NCBI GenBank assembly: GCA_036675565.1
Contig: JAKFER010000220.1
Location: 1-13,967 of the forward strand
DNA length: 13,967 bases
Direction: 5' to 3'
Origin: JACCYQ01 sp036675565
GTDB lineage: Bacteria; Bacteroidota; Bacteroidia; Chitinophagales; Chitinophagaceae
Part shown: one piece after another, positions 1 to 8,024 of the stretch
How positions within the stretch are numbered: position 1 is the first letter of the stretch
How the letters are laid out: every line of letters starts with the position of its first letter
Position numbers and translations under genes: made by a program
Notes under the pieces: model-generated
Told to the model about the DNA's origin: nothing
Seen by the model: only the letters and a program-made list of their open reading frames with translations
Databases searched by the model: none

Positions 1-2416
1 ATAATACAAGATTATGCACCCGTGCAAGTCCTGGCAGGTATACGGAACCGTTAGTAAAGAACTGGTAGCCACTGATACTGGTTATTGCATGCCGGTATTG
101 TGTTGTTAAGCCATAACCCAGCCTGGGAAATATATGTTTCATTGCCTGTGGTACTTGCTGATTCCAATTAATGAAATGTGACAGGTAACTAAAATCATTT
201 GCTGCCATTCCTTTTGAAAACCCGGTGTTAAATTCGTTTCTTAATGAATAACTGCTACCCATATTAAAAAACTTATAACTTCTTCCACCTGTTGCATTGA
301 TGGGTATATTAAATCCAAAACGGGAGTCCAGCTGGTGAAACTGCCGCATATTTCCATTTTCTTCAACCAACCGGTCAAAAGTAAATTGCATGCCTGCACT
401 GAGGTAAGGAAATAATCCACCAAAAACAGTATTGAACCCCGCAGTATGATCCTTTTCATTTTGATTATACTGGTAATAAAGTTCTGTTTGTAAAGTGTTC
501 AAAACATTTTCCCCAAAAATTGAAAAGCTAAATATCGGATCTTCATAATATGGACGCCAGCTATGAAAATTAAATAAACCGGTTGATTTGGAATAGGGCT
601 TTGTTTCAAATGATCTTACTGGTAACTGCTGTAAAAAATTGTTTATCGAATCACCAGCCGGCATGGACAATAGGCTTTCAAAATTGTTTAAACCTGTTGT
701 ATCAAATTCTTCCCATTCAGCAGGATTAATTTTTATTTTTTGCAACTGAAAACCCTCCGTTGTAAACCCGGAAAAATACAATACCGTATCCGAAGTATTT
801 ACATTGTATTTACCCAAAGCAGCATCTGTAATATGAAATAGTTTTTTATCATCCAGGTTGACTGCAAATAAATCATCATTGCCTGAATAAGATGAAGTAA
901 AATAAACTGATTCATCTTTGATGGATGGATTACCAACCACTTTCATAGTCCTTGGCGTAATGTTCTGCATTGTTTTACTGGCAAAATTTATCCTGACCAT
1001 GGCCATACTGCCATCATGATACCGTGCTCCGGCAATGACTTCTTCACTATTCAAAAATTTTGGATCGGTAAATAAATTTACAGCAGGATGAATAAACGAA
1101 TTAATTACTTTAGAATTACTAACATCCAAAACATGTAATTCGTTTTTACCATCCGCTGGCAAATGCGTGGCAACAATTTTGGATCCATCTTCTGAAATAT
1201 CAGGCCAAAAGTATTTTGTATGTCGTGTTATATTTTGCTGGATGCCGGTTGCAATATCTATTAACCTGATTTCACTATAATCTTTCCATCCCCAACGCGG
1301 ATCAGGGTTATATGTTGTATAAACAATTTTTCCATTCCGAAATCCAAAATATTCGTCCTGCCCAATATCCCTGTAACGCAACAATTTTTCCTTCCCATTT
1401 ATTCTTAAAAAAAAAGCGGGACGTTGATCAAAACCGCTTTTTAAATAAACCAATGAATCGCTCCCCATACTATAAGGGAACTGGTAATTGGTGACCGATT
1501 TTTCATTAAGAAGTGTTACGACCTCTATATCATTGGTGTTTATTTTATGCTGAACAAGTCTATTATTTTCTGACAGGTCATTTTTGTAAAATTCAAATGC
1601 ATCATGAATAAAATCTTTATAACGAATACCTGAATGTTTTTTTATGGCTTGTTGAAATGGGTAAAATAATCCATTGAAAGCGCTTGCATCCAGGGTAACT
1701 TTTTCCCAAAAATCTTTACCATATTTTTCTCTTCCATAAGCAACCAATAGGTATCCCAGGTGATATTCCGATGGTATATAATCCTTCAAAGATCCATTGC
1801 GCAATTTCATCCAACCATAGTCTTTGTTTGCAAGCCAGAGTGATTTATATGCATTTAAAAAATTGGGAAGCCTGCCCCTTCCCTGACCTGAAAGTATCGT
1901 TTCACTGTAAACAGCATCACCTTCGTAAAACCAACCTGGAATGGCAGCATTAATGCCGAGTGCCAATCCTTCTTCACCAAACAAATAAAACATCAGGTTA
2001 CTCAGACCATTACGAAAATGATTAAACTGCTGAACATGACGATATTCATGAACAGCCAATTGATCAACCCATGAAATGCTGCCTAACTCAAAACTATTTG
2101 CTGATGGCGTTAAATAATATTCACTACGGAACGGGCCCAAACCAGCATAACCATTTGCAATGGTCGTTTGATGCTGTAAAACAATATCTATTTTTTTTAG
2201 TTTACCCTTCGTACCTGGCGGTTGTTGATGCGCCATAGCATGAACGATTGAAGCAATACGCAATGCCTGGCTATCAAGTGAAGTTGGGTATATGATCCTG
2301 GCTGTATCTGTATTGATTTGTTTCCACTTTTGGGCAGGTGGATGACCACCAAATTGCTGTGCACTAACGATCATAGATACTGTCAACAAACCCAATCCTA
2401 GCAATATTTTTTTCAT
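1..2416 (-). CDS. Secreted zinc metallopeptidase / TolB-like propeller / outer-membrane barrel protein (3' end missing)
   Basis: The frame is open for 805 codons from the ATG at 2416 to the window edge, so the C-terminus lies outside. A stop lies in frame upstream with no other ATG between. Residues 1-20 form a signal peptide (MKKILLGLGLLTVSMIVSA, then QQ). Residues 123-127 are HEYRH, a full HExxH zinc site, and a second motif, WFYEGDAVYSE (162-172), supplies a likely third ligand, E165. That is the gluzincin / peptidase-MA pattern. A helical region follows to about 300. Residues about 310-560 contain repeated short strands with TolB-like motifs (DISEDGS near 405, SGNDDLF near 510). From about 615 onward, alternating aromatic and polar strands ending in turns look like an outer-membrane beta-barrel. 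I infer export through Sec and outer-membrane anchoring with the peptidase in the periplasm or at the surface. The substrate is unknown. The peptidase and propeller calls are firmer than the barrel. Confidence 0.8.
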   Translation of the reverse strand, partial: MKKILLGLGLLTVSMIVSAQQFGGHPPAQKWKQINTDTARIIYPTSLDSQALRIASIVHAMAHQQPPGTKGKLKKIDIVLQHQTTIANGYAGLGPFRSEYYLTPSANSFELGSISWVDQLAVHEYRHVQQFNHFRNGLSNLMFYLFGEEGLALGINAAIPGWFYEGDAVYSETILSGQGRGRLPNFLNAYKSLWLANKDYGWMKLRNGSLKDYIPSEYHLGYLLVAYGREKYGKDFWEKVTLDASAFNGLFYPFQQAIKKHSGIRYKDFIHDAFEFYKNDLSENNRLVQHKINTNDIEVVTLLNEKSVTNYQFPYSMGSDSLVYLKSGFDQRPAFFLRINGKEKLLRYRDIGQDEYFGFRNGKIVYTTYNPDPRWGWKDYSEIRLIDIATGIQQNITRHTKYFWPDISEDGSKIVATHLPADGKNELHVLDVSNSKVINSFIHPAVNLFTDPKFLNSEEVIAGARYHDGSMAMVRINFASKTMQNITPRTMKVVGNPSIKDESVYFTSSYSGNDDLFAVNLDDKKLFHITDAALGKYNVNTSDTVLYFSGFTTEGFQLQKIKINPAEWEEFDTTGLNNFESLLSMPAGDSINNFLQQLPVRSFETKPYSKSTGLFNFHSWRPYYEDPIFSFSIFGENVLNTLQTELYYQYNQNEKDHTAGFNTVFGGLFPYLSAGMQFTFDRLVEENGNMRQFHQLDSRFGFNIPINATGGRSYKFFNMGSSYSLRNEFNTGFSKGMAANDFSYLSHFINWNQQVPQAMKHIFPRLGYGLTTQYRHAITSISGYQFFTNGSVYLPGLARVHNLVL

Positions 2417-2488
2417 CAGATATTCATTAAAATCCCATTCAATTAATTGTTTCGAAAATTACTAAGTTATCCCTGTTTGATCATGACG

Positions 2489-2532
2489 AAGATAGAGCGT
2501 GATGAAAAAAAATCTATCTTAGAGTTAAGATA
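2489..2532. repeat. Three AAGATA units forming two alternative hairpins
   Basis: AAGATAGA (2489-2496) is exactly complementary to TCTATCTT (2513-2520) across a 16-base spacer. The overlapping TATCTTA (2515-2521) is exactly complementary to TAAGATA (2526-2532) across the 4-base loop GAGT. The middle copy can pair with only one neighbour at a time. The block sits 29 bases before the AI-2E gene start and 73 bases before the divergent peptidase gene start, where an operator or leader structure would be expected. I see no clear Bacteroidota -7/-33 promoter pair here. Confidence 0.45.
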
Positions 2533-2560
2533 TTATTTAATATAATATTTTATCGTTTGG

Positions 2561-3655
2561 ATGAAGTTCCAATTATTAAAAATAAACCAGTTCCTCTTAT
2601 TTTGGGTTTTACTCACAATAGTTTTATACTATGGTAAAGTAATACTGATCCCCGTAACATTTGCCATAATGCTGGCCATGCTGATGGCACCCGTTTGCAG
2701 ATGGCTGGATAATAAAGGTTTTCGGCGAGTGTGGTCAACCATTTGTTGTTTATTGATACTCATTATTATTTTTTCATTGGTTATATGGATTGTTGCTGCC
2801 CAGGTAATGAGCTTTGCACAACAGATACCCCTGATTGAAAATAAGATTGAAACGTTTCTTCAATCAGTCAATATCTATATCAATGAGAACCTGGATATTC
2901 CAGCTTCCACTCAAAATGATTACCTGGCAGAAAAAACGGAAAACCTCGGAAGCATGGTGCTTAACTATGCTCGCAATTTTTTGGGTAGTATAACCAGTTT
3001 ATTGGCTGGGATGGCCATTACGCTGGCAGTTACATATCTGCTGCTTTATCACAAAGAGCGATACGAAAAATTTTTCCTGATGCTGGGTAATCGTGAAAAC
3101 AATGAAGAAAGGAAAGCCGTGCTGAACGATATCACTAAAGTATCACAGCAATATCTTACTGGAAGGGCCATTTCGATGTTTGTACTTTTCATTTTATATG
3201 CTATATCTCTTTTTATTATTGGATTGGAGAATGCATTGTTATTATCAGCTATTGCTGCGCTGATTAATATAATCCCCTATTTAGGACCTTTACTGGCAGG
3301 AGTTTTTCCTGTTTTAGTTGCATTGGTAAGTTTTGATAGCTTTAATCCGACCATTTGGGTAATTATTAGTTTCAGCATTATCCAGGGCATAGATAATTAT
3401 TTTGTAACACCTTCCGTTCTTGGAGGTGAGGTTAGCCTGAGTGCATTATCCACCATTTTGATCATTATTTGCGGTGGATTTGTTTGGGGCATAGCGGGTA
3501 TGATCCTTTTTATTCCATTGTTAAGTATTGTAAAAATTATTTTCGACCATGTTCCATCACTTATGCCTTATGGGTACCTGATTGGTGATCCGGTTAACAA
3601 ACGCCCTTCATCTGCTTTCAAAGAATGGATTCAACGCAGGTTGAAAAGGAAATAA
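2561..3655 (+). CDS. AI-2E family transporter (PerM/TqsA-like membrane protein)
   Basis: This 364-residue protein has the AI-2E transporter (PF01594) layout. Two hydrophobic segments lie near the N-terminus (about 10-53 and 60-85), followed by a soluble helical stretch (about 86-135) and a hydrophobic segment at about 140-163. A hydrophobic core of about 195-330 includes the family-typical stretch LINIIPYLGPLLAGVFPVLV and the later IIQGIDNYFVTPSVLGG. It would act in the inner membrane. Members have been reported as autoinducer-2 exporters (TqsA) or as ion antiporters, and many have no known substrate; no luxS or other quorum gene is here, so I do not assign AI-2 export. The ATG at 2561 directly precedes the hydrophobic N-terminus. 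The tail is basic (WIQRRLKRK). The methyltransferase gene follows on the same strand. Confidence 0.85.
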   Translation: MKFQLLKINQFLLFWVLLTIVLYYGKVILIPVTFAIMLAMLMAPVCRWLDNKGFRRVWSTICCLLILIIIFSLVIWIVAAQVMSFAQQIPLIENKIETFLQSVNIYINENLDIPASTQNDYLAEKTENLGSMVLNYARNFLGSITSLLAGMAITLAVTYLLLYHKERYEKFFLMLGNRENNEERKAVLNDITKVSQQYLTGRAISMFVLFILYAISLFIIGLENALLLSAIAALINIIPYLGPLLAGVFPVLVALVSFDSFNPTIWVIISFSIIQGIDNYFVTPSVLGGEVSLSALSTILIIICGGFVWGIAGMILFIPLLSIVKIIFDHVPSLMPYGYLIGDPVNKRPSSAFKEWIQRRLKRK

Positions 3656-3729
3656 TTTCAATGAACATTTCTTTTAGATTTAATTATTGTATTTTGAACC
3701 CTAAACCTATTTTACAAATTAAACCACCT

Positions 3730-4638
3730 ATGCTCTCTTCACTCAAATCATATATTCGTAAAAAAATCACAGAGGTAACCCTGCCTTTAATTGAAGAAAA
3801 TAATCACAATAAAAAAAAGCAAATAGCTGATGATCCCAATCTTTCTTCAAAATTAATTTCGCTTAATGGTGACCGTACGGATTTTATCATTGACCTGGTT
3901 CCTGAAAGTGAAAAATTTAAAAATAACCCACTGATTGTTCCGCCTCCTGAATTATGGGAAGGTTATGCTGAGGCTGAATCTGATTATCTGGAATACGGTA
4001 AACTGGATATTTCTAAAATGCTAGACATTTTAGGAAAGGCGGGAGAATCGGCAGAAACATTGACCAAAGTAATGGACCTTGGTTGTGCAGCTGGCCGGAT
4101 GCTTCGTCATTATCCATATTATGAAGGTAAATCCGAATTGTGGGGTTGTGATATCAATGCAAATCATATTGATTGGTGCCAGCAACATTTAAGTCCGCCA
4201 TTTTTATTTGCCACTACCACTACCGCCCCTCACCTGCCTTTTGAAGACAATTCATTTGACCTGGTTTATTGCGGGTCGGTATTTACGCATATCAGTGATT
4301 TGTCTGATGCATGGTTCCTGGAGATCAGGCGGATTTTACGCCGCGGTGGATACGCGTTTTTAACCATTCATGATAAACATACTTTTGACCTGATGCTGAA
4401 CAAATATATTCACATGGACAGGTTTCATAACATTGCCGCTTATATTAAAAACTTTGATAAAAATACTGGTGTTAGTAAAAAAAATTATGCTTACTTCTCC
4501 ATTGGCACAGATCCGCTTTCACAGGTATATTATGATGCAGATTACCTTATAAAAAAATGGTCAGCTTTTGCAAAAATGATTTCTATTCATCCAGAAACCT
4601 ACAATTACCAGACTGCGGTTTTATTTCAAAAACAATAG
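3730..4638 (+). CDS. Class I SAM-dependent methyltransferase
   Basis: From the ATG at 3730 the product is 302 residues. A helical, charged N-terminal region (1-110) precedes a Rossmann methyltransferase core. Motif I is VMDLGCAAGR (114-123), the acidic residue after strand 2 is D141 (WGCDINANHIDWC), and motif IV is FDLVYCGSVFTHI (176-188). RRILRRGGYAFLTIHD (200-215) is the usual late strand of methyltransferases acting on small molecules or glycans. The substrate cannot be read from the sequence. The frame stays open back to 3625, inside the previous gene, with ATGs at 3625 and 3661. I prefer 3730 because MLSSLKSYIRKKITE starts like a folded domain, while the earlier residues look like translated spacer. 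It ends facing the minus-strand glycan cluster, 107 bases away, so a role in glycan methylation is plausible but inferred. Alternative start: 3661, five bases after the AI-2E stop. Confidence 0.8.
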   Translation: MLSSLKSYIRKKITEVTLPLIEENNHNKKKQIADDPNLSSKLISLNGDRTDFIIDLVPESEKFKNNPLIVPPPELWEGYAEAESDYLEYGKLDISKMLDILGKAGESAETLTKVMDLGCAAGRMLRHYPYYEGKSELWGCDINANHIDWCQQHLSPPFLFATTTTAPHLPFEDNSFDLVYCGSVFTHISDLSDAWFLEIRRILRRGGYAFLTIHDKHTFDLMLNKYIHMDRFHNIAAYIKNFDKNTGVSKKNYAYFSIGTDPLSQVYYDADYLIKKWSAFAKMISIHPETYNYQTAVLFQKQ

Positions 4639-4745
4639 TAAAAAAGTGCTTCTAATAAAATATGCAGCATCTTTTAAAACCAGCTTTTTTTTGCGATCAT
4701 TCGAGATAAAAAAATTTGATATACAAACATCCGAAGCAATATTTA

Positions 4746-5660
4746 TTAATGCTGCCAGAAAAATTTGAAAACCTTTTTGGATTCGTTCCTGTATTGCTGG
4801 TAAAGTTCGGGGCGGTATTTTTTAAACGTCTTTTTTTCGGCTTCAGTAATTTTTACCTTAGTAGTGTATAAACGATGGAGTAAATTTTCAAGTAATTTTT
4901 TGCAATAATATTCCTGCAACCAATAAATGCCTGTTTGCAGACATTCTTTTTCCTTTTCATTTTCCAAAAAAGGTTCCTGTTTCTGCAGAACCATTAAGGC
5001 AGTTTCTAATTGAATGGGAATGTTACCGGATTTGTTTTTTTCATGATTGCGGTATACGGCAATTAACCCGGTATGATGTACAACCGGATATTTTCTTAAT
5101 ATTCTGAAGTACTGATCGTAGTCTTCGCAATTCTTTAAACCGGTGTCAAATGGAAATTGAACAGCTGCCCAACGTTGATACATAACCGCAGATGGCATCC
5201 CGATATAATTTCCCATTAACATTTGCTGATAATGGTCTGAGTCGACTTCTTTAATTATATCCCACTTTTTATCTTCCGGTTGATAATAAAATATATGCGA
5301 ACCTGATACCAATGCAGCATCAGGATGTTGATGCAATTTTTGCAGGTTTTGTTGAATGGCGTCTGGTAACAGCCAGTCATCTGCATCCAGGAAAACAATG
5401 TAATCACCTTTGGATGATTCAACGCCCCTGTTACGAGAGGCAGAGAGACCCTGGTTTTGATGATAGAAATAAATTATCTGGCCATATTTTTTAGCAACCA
5501 TCGCGGTTTCATCAACAGATCCATCATCAATAACGATGATCTCAATATGATCATACGTTTGGGCTAATACACTGTCAATTGCACTTGCCAGGTAGCGGCC
5601 ATGATTATAACAGGGTATAATAACCGAAACCAGAGGATTGTTAGTTGGCGATTCATTCAT
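4746..5660 (-). CDS. Glycosyltransferase family 2 (last gene of the glycan cluster)
   Basis: This 304-residue GT-A fold enzyme opens with the GT2 strand VSVIIPCYNH (11-20). It then has the nucleotide-binding IDDGS (44-48), the metal-binding LDADD (91-95) and the likely catalytic base in NCEDYDQYFRIL (177-188). GLSASRNRGV (71-80) is also typical of the family. It would transfer a sugar from a nucleotide donor at the cytoplasmic face of the membrane; there is no membrane segment. The C-terminal 110 residues are helical and basic, with a possible role in membrane or acceptor contact. Its ATG at 5660 lies inside the end of the upstream glycosyltransferase gene (8-nt overlap), so the two are probably translationally coupled. 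Donor and linkage are not predictable from sequence. Confidence 0.88.
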   Translation of the reverse strand: MNESPTNNPLVSVIIPCYNHGRYLASAIDSVLAQTYDHIEIIVIDDGSVDETAMVAKKYGQIIYFYHQNQGLSASRNRGVESSKGDYIVFLDADDWLLPDAIQQNLQKLHQHPDAALVSGSHIFYYQPEDKKWDIIKEVDSDHYQQMLMGNYIGMPSAVMYQRWAAVQFPFDTGLKNCEDYDQYFRILRKYPVVHHTGLIAVYRNHEKNKSGNIPIQLETALMVLQKQEPFLENEKEKECLQTGIYWLQEYYCKKLLENLLHRLYTTKVKITEAEKKTFKKYRPELYQQYRNESKKVFKFFWQH

Positions 5661-6924
5661 TGTGGTTACTATTTATGTGCGACGGAGAGTCTTTATGCTT
5701 AAAATAATAAATAAAACCTTCTGCTATTCCTATCATTTCGGATTTTAAAGTTGTATATCGAAAATTAAATCCAGGGAAACCAGCTCTGAATAAATTGATG
5801 TAATATTTTGGCATAGCCTGGAATAATTGCTTTTTATAATTGGCAGATGGGTGTTGACGCTGTTGCAGCAATGCAGCTACCACAAAACCTCGCATGTAAT
5901 TTTTCAACTGTTTTTTTAAAACCTCCATTCCTTTCCGGTGGGTATGATATACAATGCACTTTGGTTCATAATAAATAGTGCCTTTTTGTTTAAGAATCCG
6001 AAACCATATCTCTGAGTCTTCGCTGCATCCTGAAGTTCCAGCACCTAAACGTACATCAAACAACCCGACTTTATCAAATACTTCTTTTTTAAAAGCCATA
6101 TTGGCGCCTGCACCCAACTCCCATACCGGTGGACCATAAGCCAGTTTATTATTAAACCAATCCAGGTCATATGTTTTTGGAATATACCCGCGGTTAAAAG
6201 TCCAGTGCTTTTCAAAAACCTGCTGGCTTTCTGTTTCCAGTTCGGCAGCCAAAACAAGTCCTAATACAACATCTGCATCCGAATCCATGAATGCTTTCCA
6301 AATATGATAACACCAAAGCGGGTGTAATGTTACATCGTCATCAACCCATGCTATAACAGGTTTGGTTGCTTTCTTAATTCCTGTATTCCGTGCATAGCTT
6401 AAACCTTTTTGTTGTTCAAGGCAATAAATGGCGTTCCATTTCTCCGCTATTGATTTTGTGTTTCCAACGTCCGGTGAATTATCAACAATAATAATCTCTT
6501 CAGGCATACAAGTCTGTTGTGATAAACTATGTAAACAAACTTCCATGTCTTTATTCCTGTTTGCCGTGCAAATGACCAGGGAAACAGGTACAGTTGCCGG
6601 AATGTTTTGGGACAGTTCACCATCAAAAACCTGTTTAAGCAATTCAGATAACAGATCATTATTGTTAATGAAACTTTCTTTTAAAACTTCTTCATTGACC
6701 TTTTTGTTATTATAAAAATAAATAGCGGGAGAAACTGCATTCCAGACTTTTTCACGCCAATCTTTATATTGCTGGCCAGCTTCCAAATATAAATGTCCCA
6801 ATGCTATGGAATGATACCAAAGTACCAGGTAGTATGATTCATTCGGTTCCGGAAAAATATTGTCATCCTGCTGTAGATTATCCAACCTTACATGCCTGAT
6901 TGTATAAGGCTTTATTGGCTTCAT
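5653..6924 (-). CDS. Glycosyltransferase family 2 with an extra N-terminal domain
   Basis: The 423-residue protein has about 110 residues before the GT2 domain, which begins at VPVSLVICTANRN (112-124). Catalytic landmarks are IIVDNS (145-150), WVDDDV (193-198, the DxD position), the acceptor-side stretch WELGAGANMAFKK (268-280) and the likely base in GCSEDSEIWFRIL (299-311). The core resembles rhamnosyltransferase-like GT2 enzymes that read CTANR/VDNS rather than DDGS. The N-terminal region is rich in aromatic and acidic residues (YYLVLWYHSIALGHLYLEAG at 31-50) and I do not recognise it. It has no signal peptide. The start codon overlaps the upstream gene's stop as ATGA, and its own stop overlaps the next gene by 8 nt, so it is an internal operon member. 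Confidence 0.86.
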   Translation of the reverse strand: MKPIKPYTIRHVRLDNLQQDDNIFPEPNESYYLVLWYHSIALGHLYLEAGQQYKDWREKVWNAVSPAIYFYNNKKVNEEVLKESFINNNDLLSELLKQVFDGELSQNIPATVPVSLVICTANRNKDMEVCLHSLSQQTCMPEEIIIVDNSPDVGNTKSIAEKWNAIYCLEQQKGLSYARNTGIKKATKPVIAWVDDDVTLHPLWCYHIWKAFMDSDADVVLGLVLAAELETESQQVFEKHWTFNRGYIPKTYDLDWFNNKLAYGPPVWELGAGANMAFKKEVFDKVGLFDVRLGAGTSGCSEDSEIWFRILKQKGTIYYEPKCIVYHTHRKGMEVLKKQLKNYMRGFVVAALLQQRQHPSANYKKQLFQAMPKYYINLFRAGFPGFNFRYTTLKSEMIGIAEGFIYYFKHKDSPSHINSNHNE

Positions 6925-8009
6925 GAATCCTTTTTGATTGGTAGTGGTCTTACAAGACGAATAATAGGTTCAGCCCAAATGCGCATTAATAATATACCCA
7001 TTTTCATAGCTAACCGGGGATCCTGGTATACTCTTAATGATTCCCGGCACTGTTTATAAACGATCTTATTATTTTTTGTCTGGTACCAAAGATCTTTGGT
7101 GAAGGAGTAGGCCCAGTACAAATAATGCCTGTGAGCTTTTTTGTGCATTCTCTTTTTTTCTTCCGGAGTTAAATAACTGTAAATAGTTTGAATGACCTTA
7201 TTGATATCCCGGATATTATTTCCTGAAAGAAAACTTTGCATAGATATGGTGGATTCATGTTCGCGGTATTCAACCATAAAATCAGGAGTATAAGCAGTGG
7301 GGTAATGTTTTGCAATCCTGGCCCACATCTCCCAATCTTCTCCATATATTACACCATAAAAACTTCCGAGTTTTTCATAAACTTCCCGTTTCACTGATAT
7401 GCAGGCATATTGTAATCGCTGATGCTCGGCCAGTTTAAATAACCAGTCTTCAAGAATGCATTCTTCTTCCATTTCTACCCTTGAATGCCTGATAAAATTA
7501 TCCTTATCATCAATATAATCCCAGGCAGAATATGCCGCACCCGCTTCGGGATAGCGGTTAAACAATTCCGTTATCTTTTTATAATAACCATTTTTAACCT
7601 TATCATCTCCATGCAACAAGTGAATAATATGTCCCTTTGCACGATTTATACAAGTTTCAAAATTCCGCAGGCTCCCTACATTTTTTTCCTGCCTGAAATA
7701 TCCCACCCTTCCATTGCCTATACGTTGAACCAATGCTTCTACATCCGCATCGGTACTGCCATCATCCACTACTTCAATTTGCATTTGGTCTTCTCCCATA
7801 TCCTGGAGCAATACACTATGTAATGTTTTCTCAAGATACACTGAGCAATTATAAGCAGGTATCATTACAGACCATAATGGCCGGATAGTTCCAACAGGAA
7901 GTGGTTTGATTTCAGGAGGCGAATCCGGTATTCTTCCAAATTTATACTGTTCCATCAATACCCTTTTTTGTGTACCTTCTCTATGGGATTTTATTAGTTC
8001 CACTATCAA
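6921..8009 (-). CDS. Glycosyltransferase family 2
   Basis: The 362-residue product from 8009 carries a GT2 domain starting at PLWSVMIPAYNC (44-55). VVDDGSTD (80-87) binds nucleotide, HLLHGDDKV (130-138) holds the metal site and IYGEDWEMWARIA (221-233) the catalytic acid/base region. The C-terminal third is helical and basic, without a clear membrane span. The ATG at 8009 lies 15 bases after the stop of the ATPase gene; a second ATG at 7955 (MEQYKFGRIPDSPP) would give 344 residues and keeps everything conserved, so the first 18 residues are uncertain. The gene ends in an ATGA overlap with the next glycosyltransferase. It probably adds one sugar of the exported glycan; donor and linkage are unknown. 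Confidence 0.86.
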   Translation of the reverse strand: MIVELIKSHREGTQKRVLMEQYKFGRIPDSPPEIKPLPVGTIRPLWSVMIPAYNCSVYLEKTLHSVLLQDMGEDQMQIEVVDDGSTDADVEALVQRIGNGRVGYFRQEKNVGSLRNFETCINRAKGHIIHLLHGDDKVKNGYYKKITELFNRYPEAGAAYSAWDYIDDKDNFIRHSRVEMEEECILEDWLFKLAEHQRLQYACISVKREVYEKLGSFYGVIYGEDWEMWARIAKHYPTAYTPDFMVEYREHESTISMQSFLSGNNIRDINKVIQTIYSYLTPEEKKRMHKKAHRHYLYWAYSFTKDLWYQTKNNKIVYKQCRESLRVYQDPRLAMKMGILLMRIWAEPIIRLVRPLPIKKDS

Positions 8010-8024
8010 GTTAATTTTTTATCA

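Noticed and set aside
241..459. Short minus-strand frame in the first 500 bases
   Set aside because: It lies in a different frame inside the large peptidase/barrel gene, whose frame stays open through it with coherent beta-barrel sequence.
2549..2559. TATCGTTTG before the AI-2E gene as a -7 box
   Set aside because: It has one base too many between TA and TTTG and lies only 3 bases from the start codon.
2561..3655. Calling the AI-2E family protein a quorum-sensing exporter
   Set aside because: The family name reflects one studied member; no luxS or autoinducer genes are present, and substrates differ across the family.
3625..3729. Earlier start for the methyltransferase overlapping the AI-2E gene
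   Set aside because: The extra residues look like translated spacer, and the ATG at 3730 starts a plausible domain; the alternative at 3661 remains possible.
4642..4675. Possible terminator hairpin between the convergent methyltransferase and glycosyltransferase genes
   Set aside because: AAAAGTGC pairs with GCATCTTTT only with a bulge and mostly A-T pairs; the 107-base gap gives nothing stronger, so I do not call it.
6428..6715. Plus-strand frame of 95 codons inside the glycosyltransferase gene at 5653-6924
   Set aside because: It is antisense to a gene with clear GT2 motifs and has no recognisable protein features.
7485..7823. Plus-strand frame of 112 codons inside the glycosyltransferase gene at 6921-8009
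   Set aside because: It is an antisense shadow; the minus-strand frame carries the GT2 motifs.
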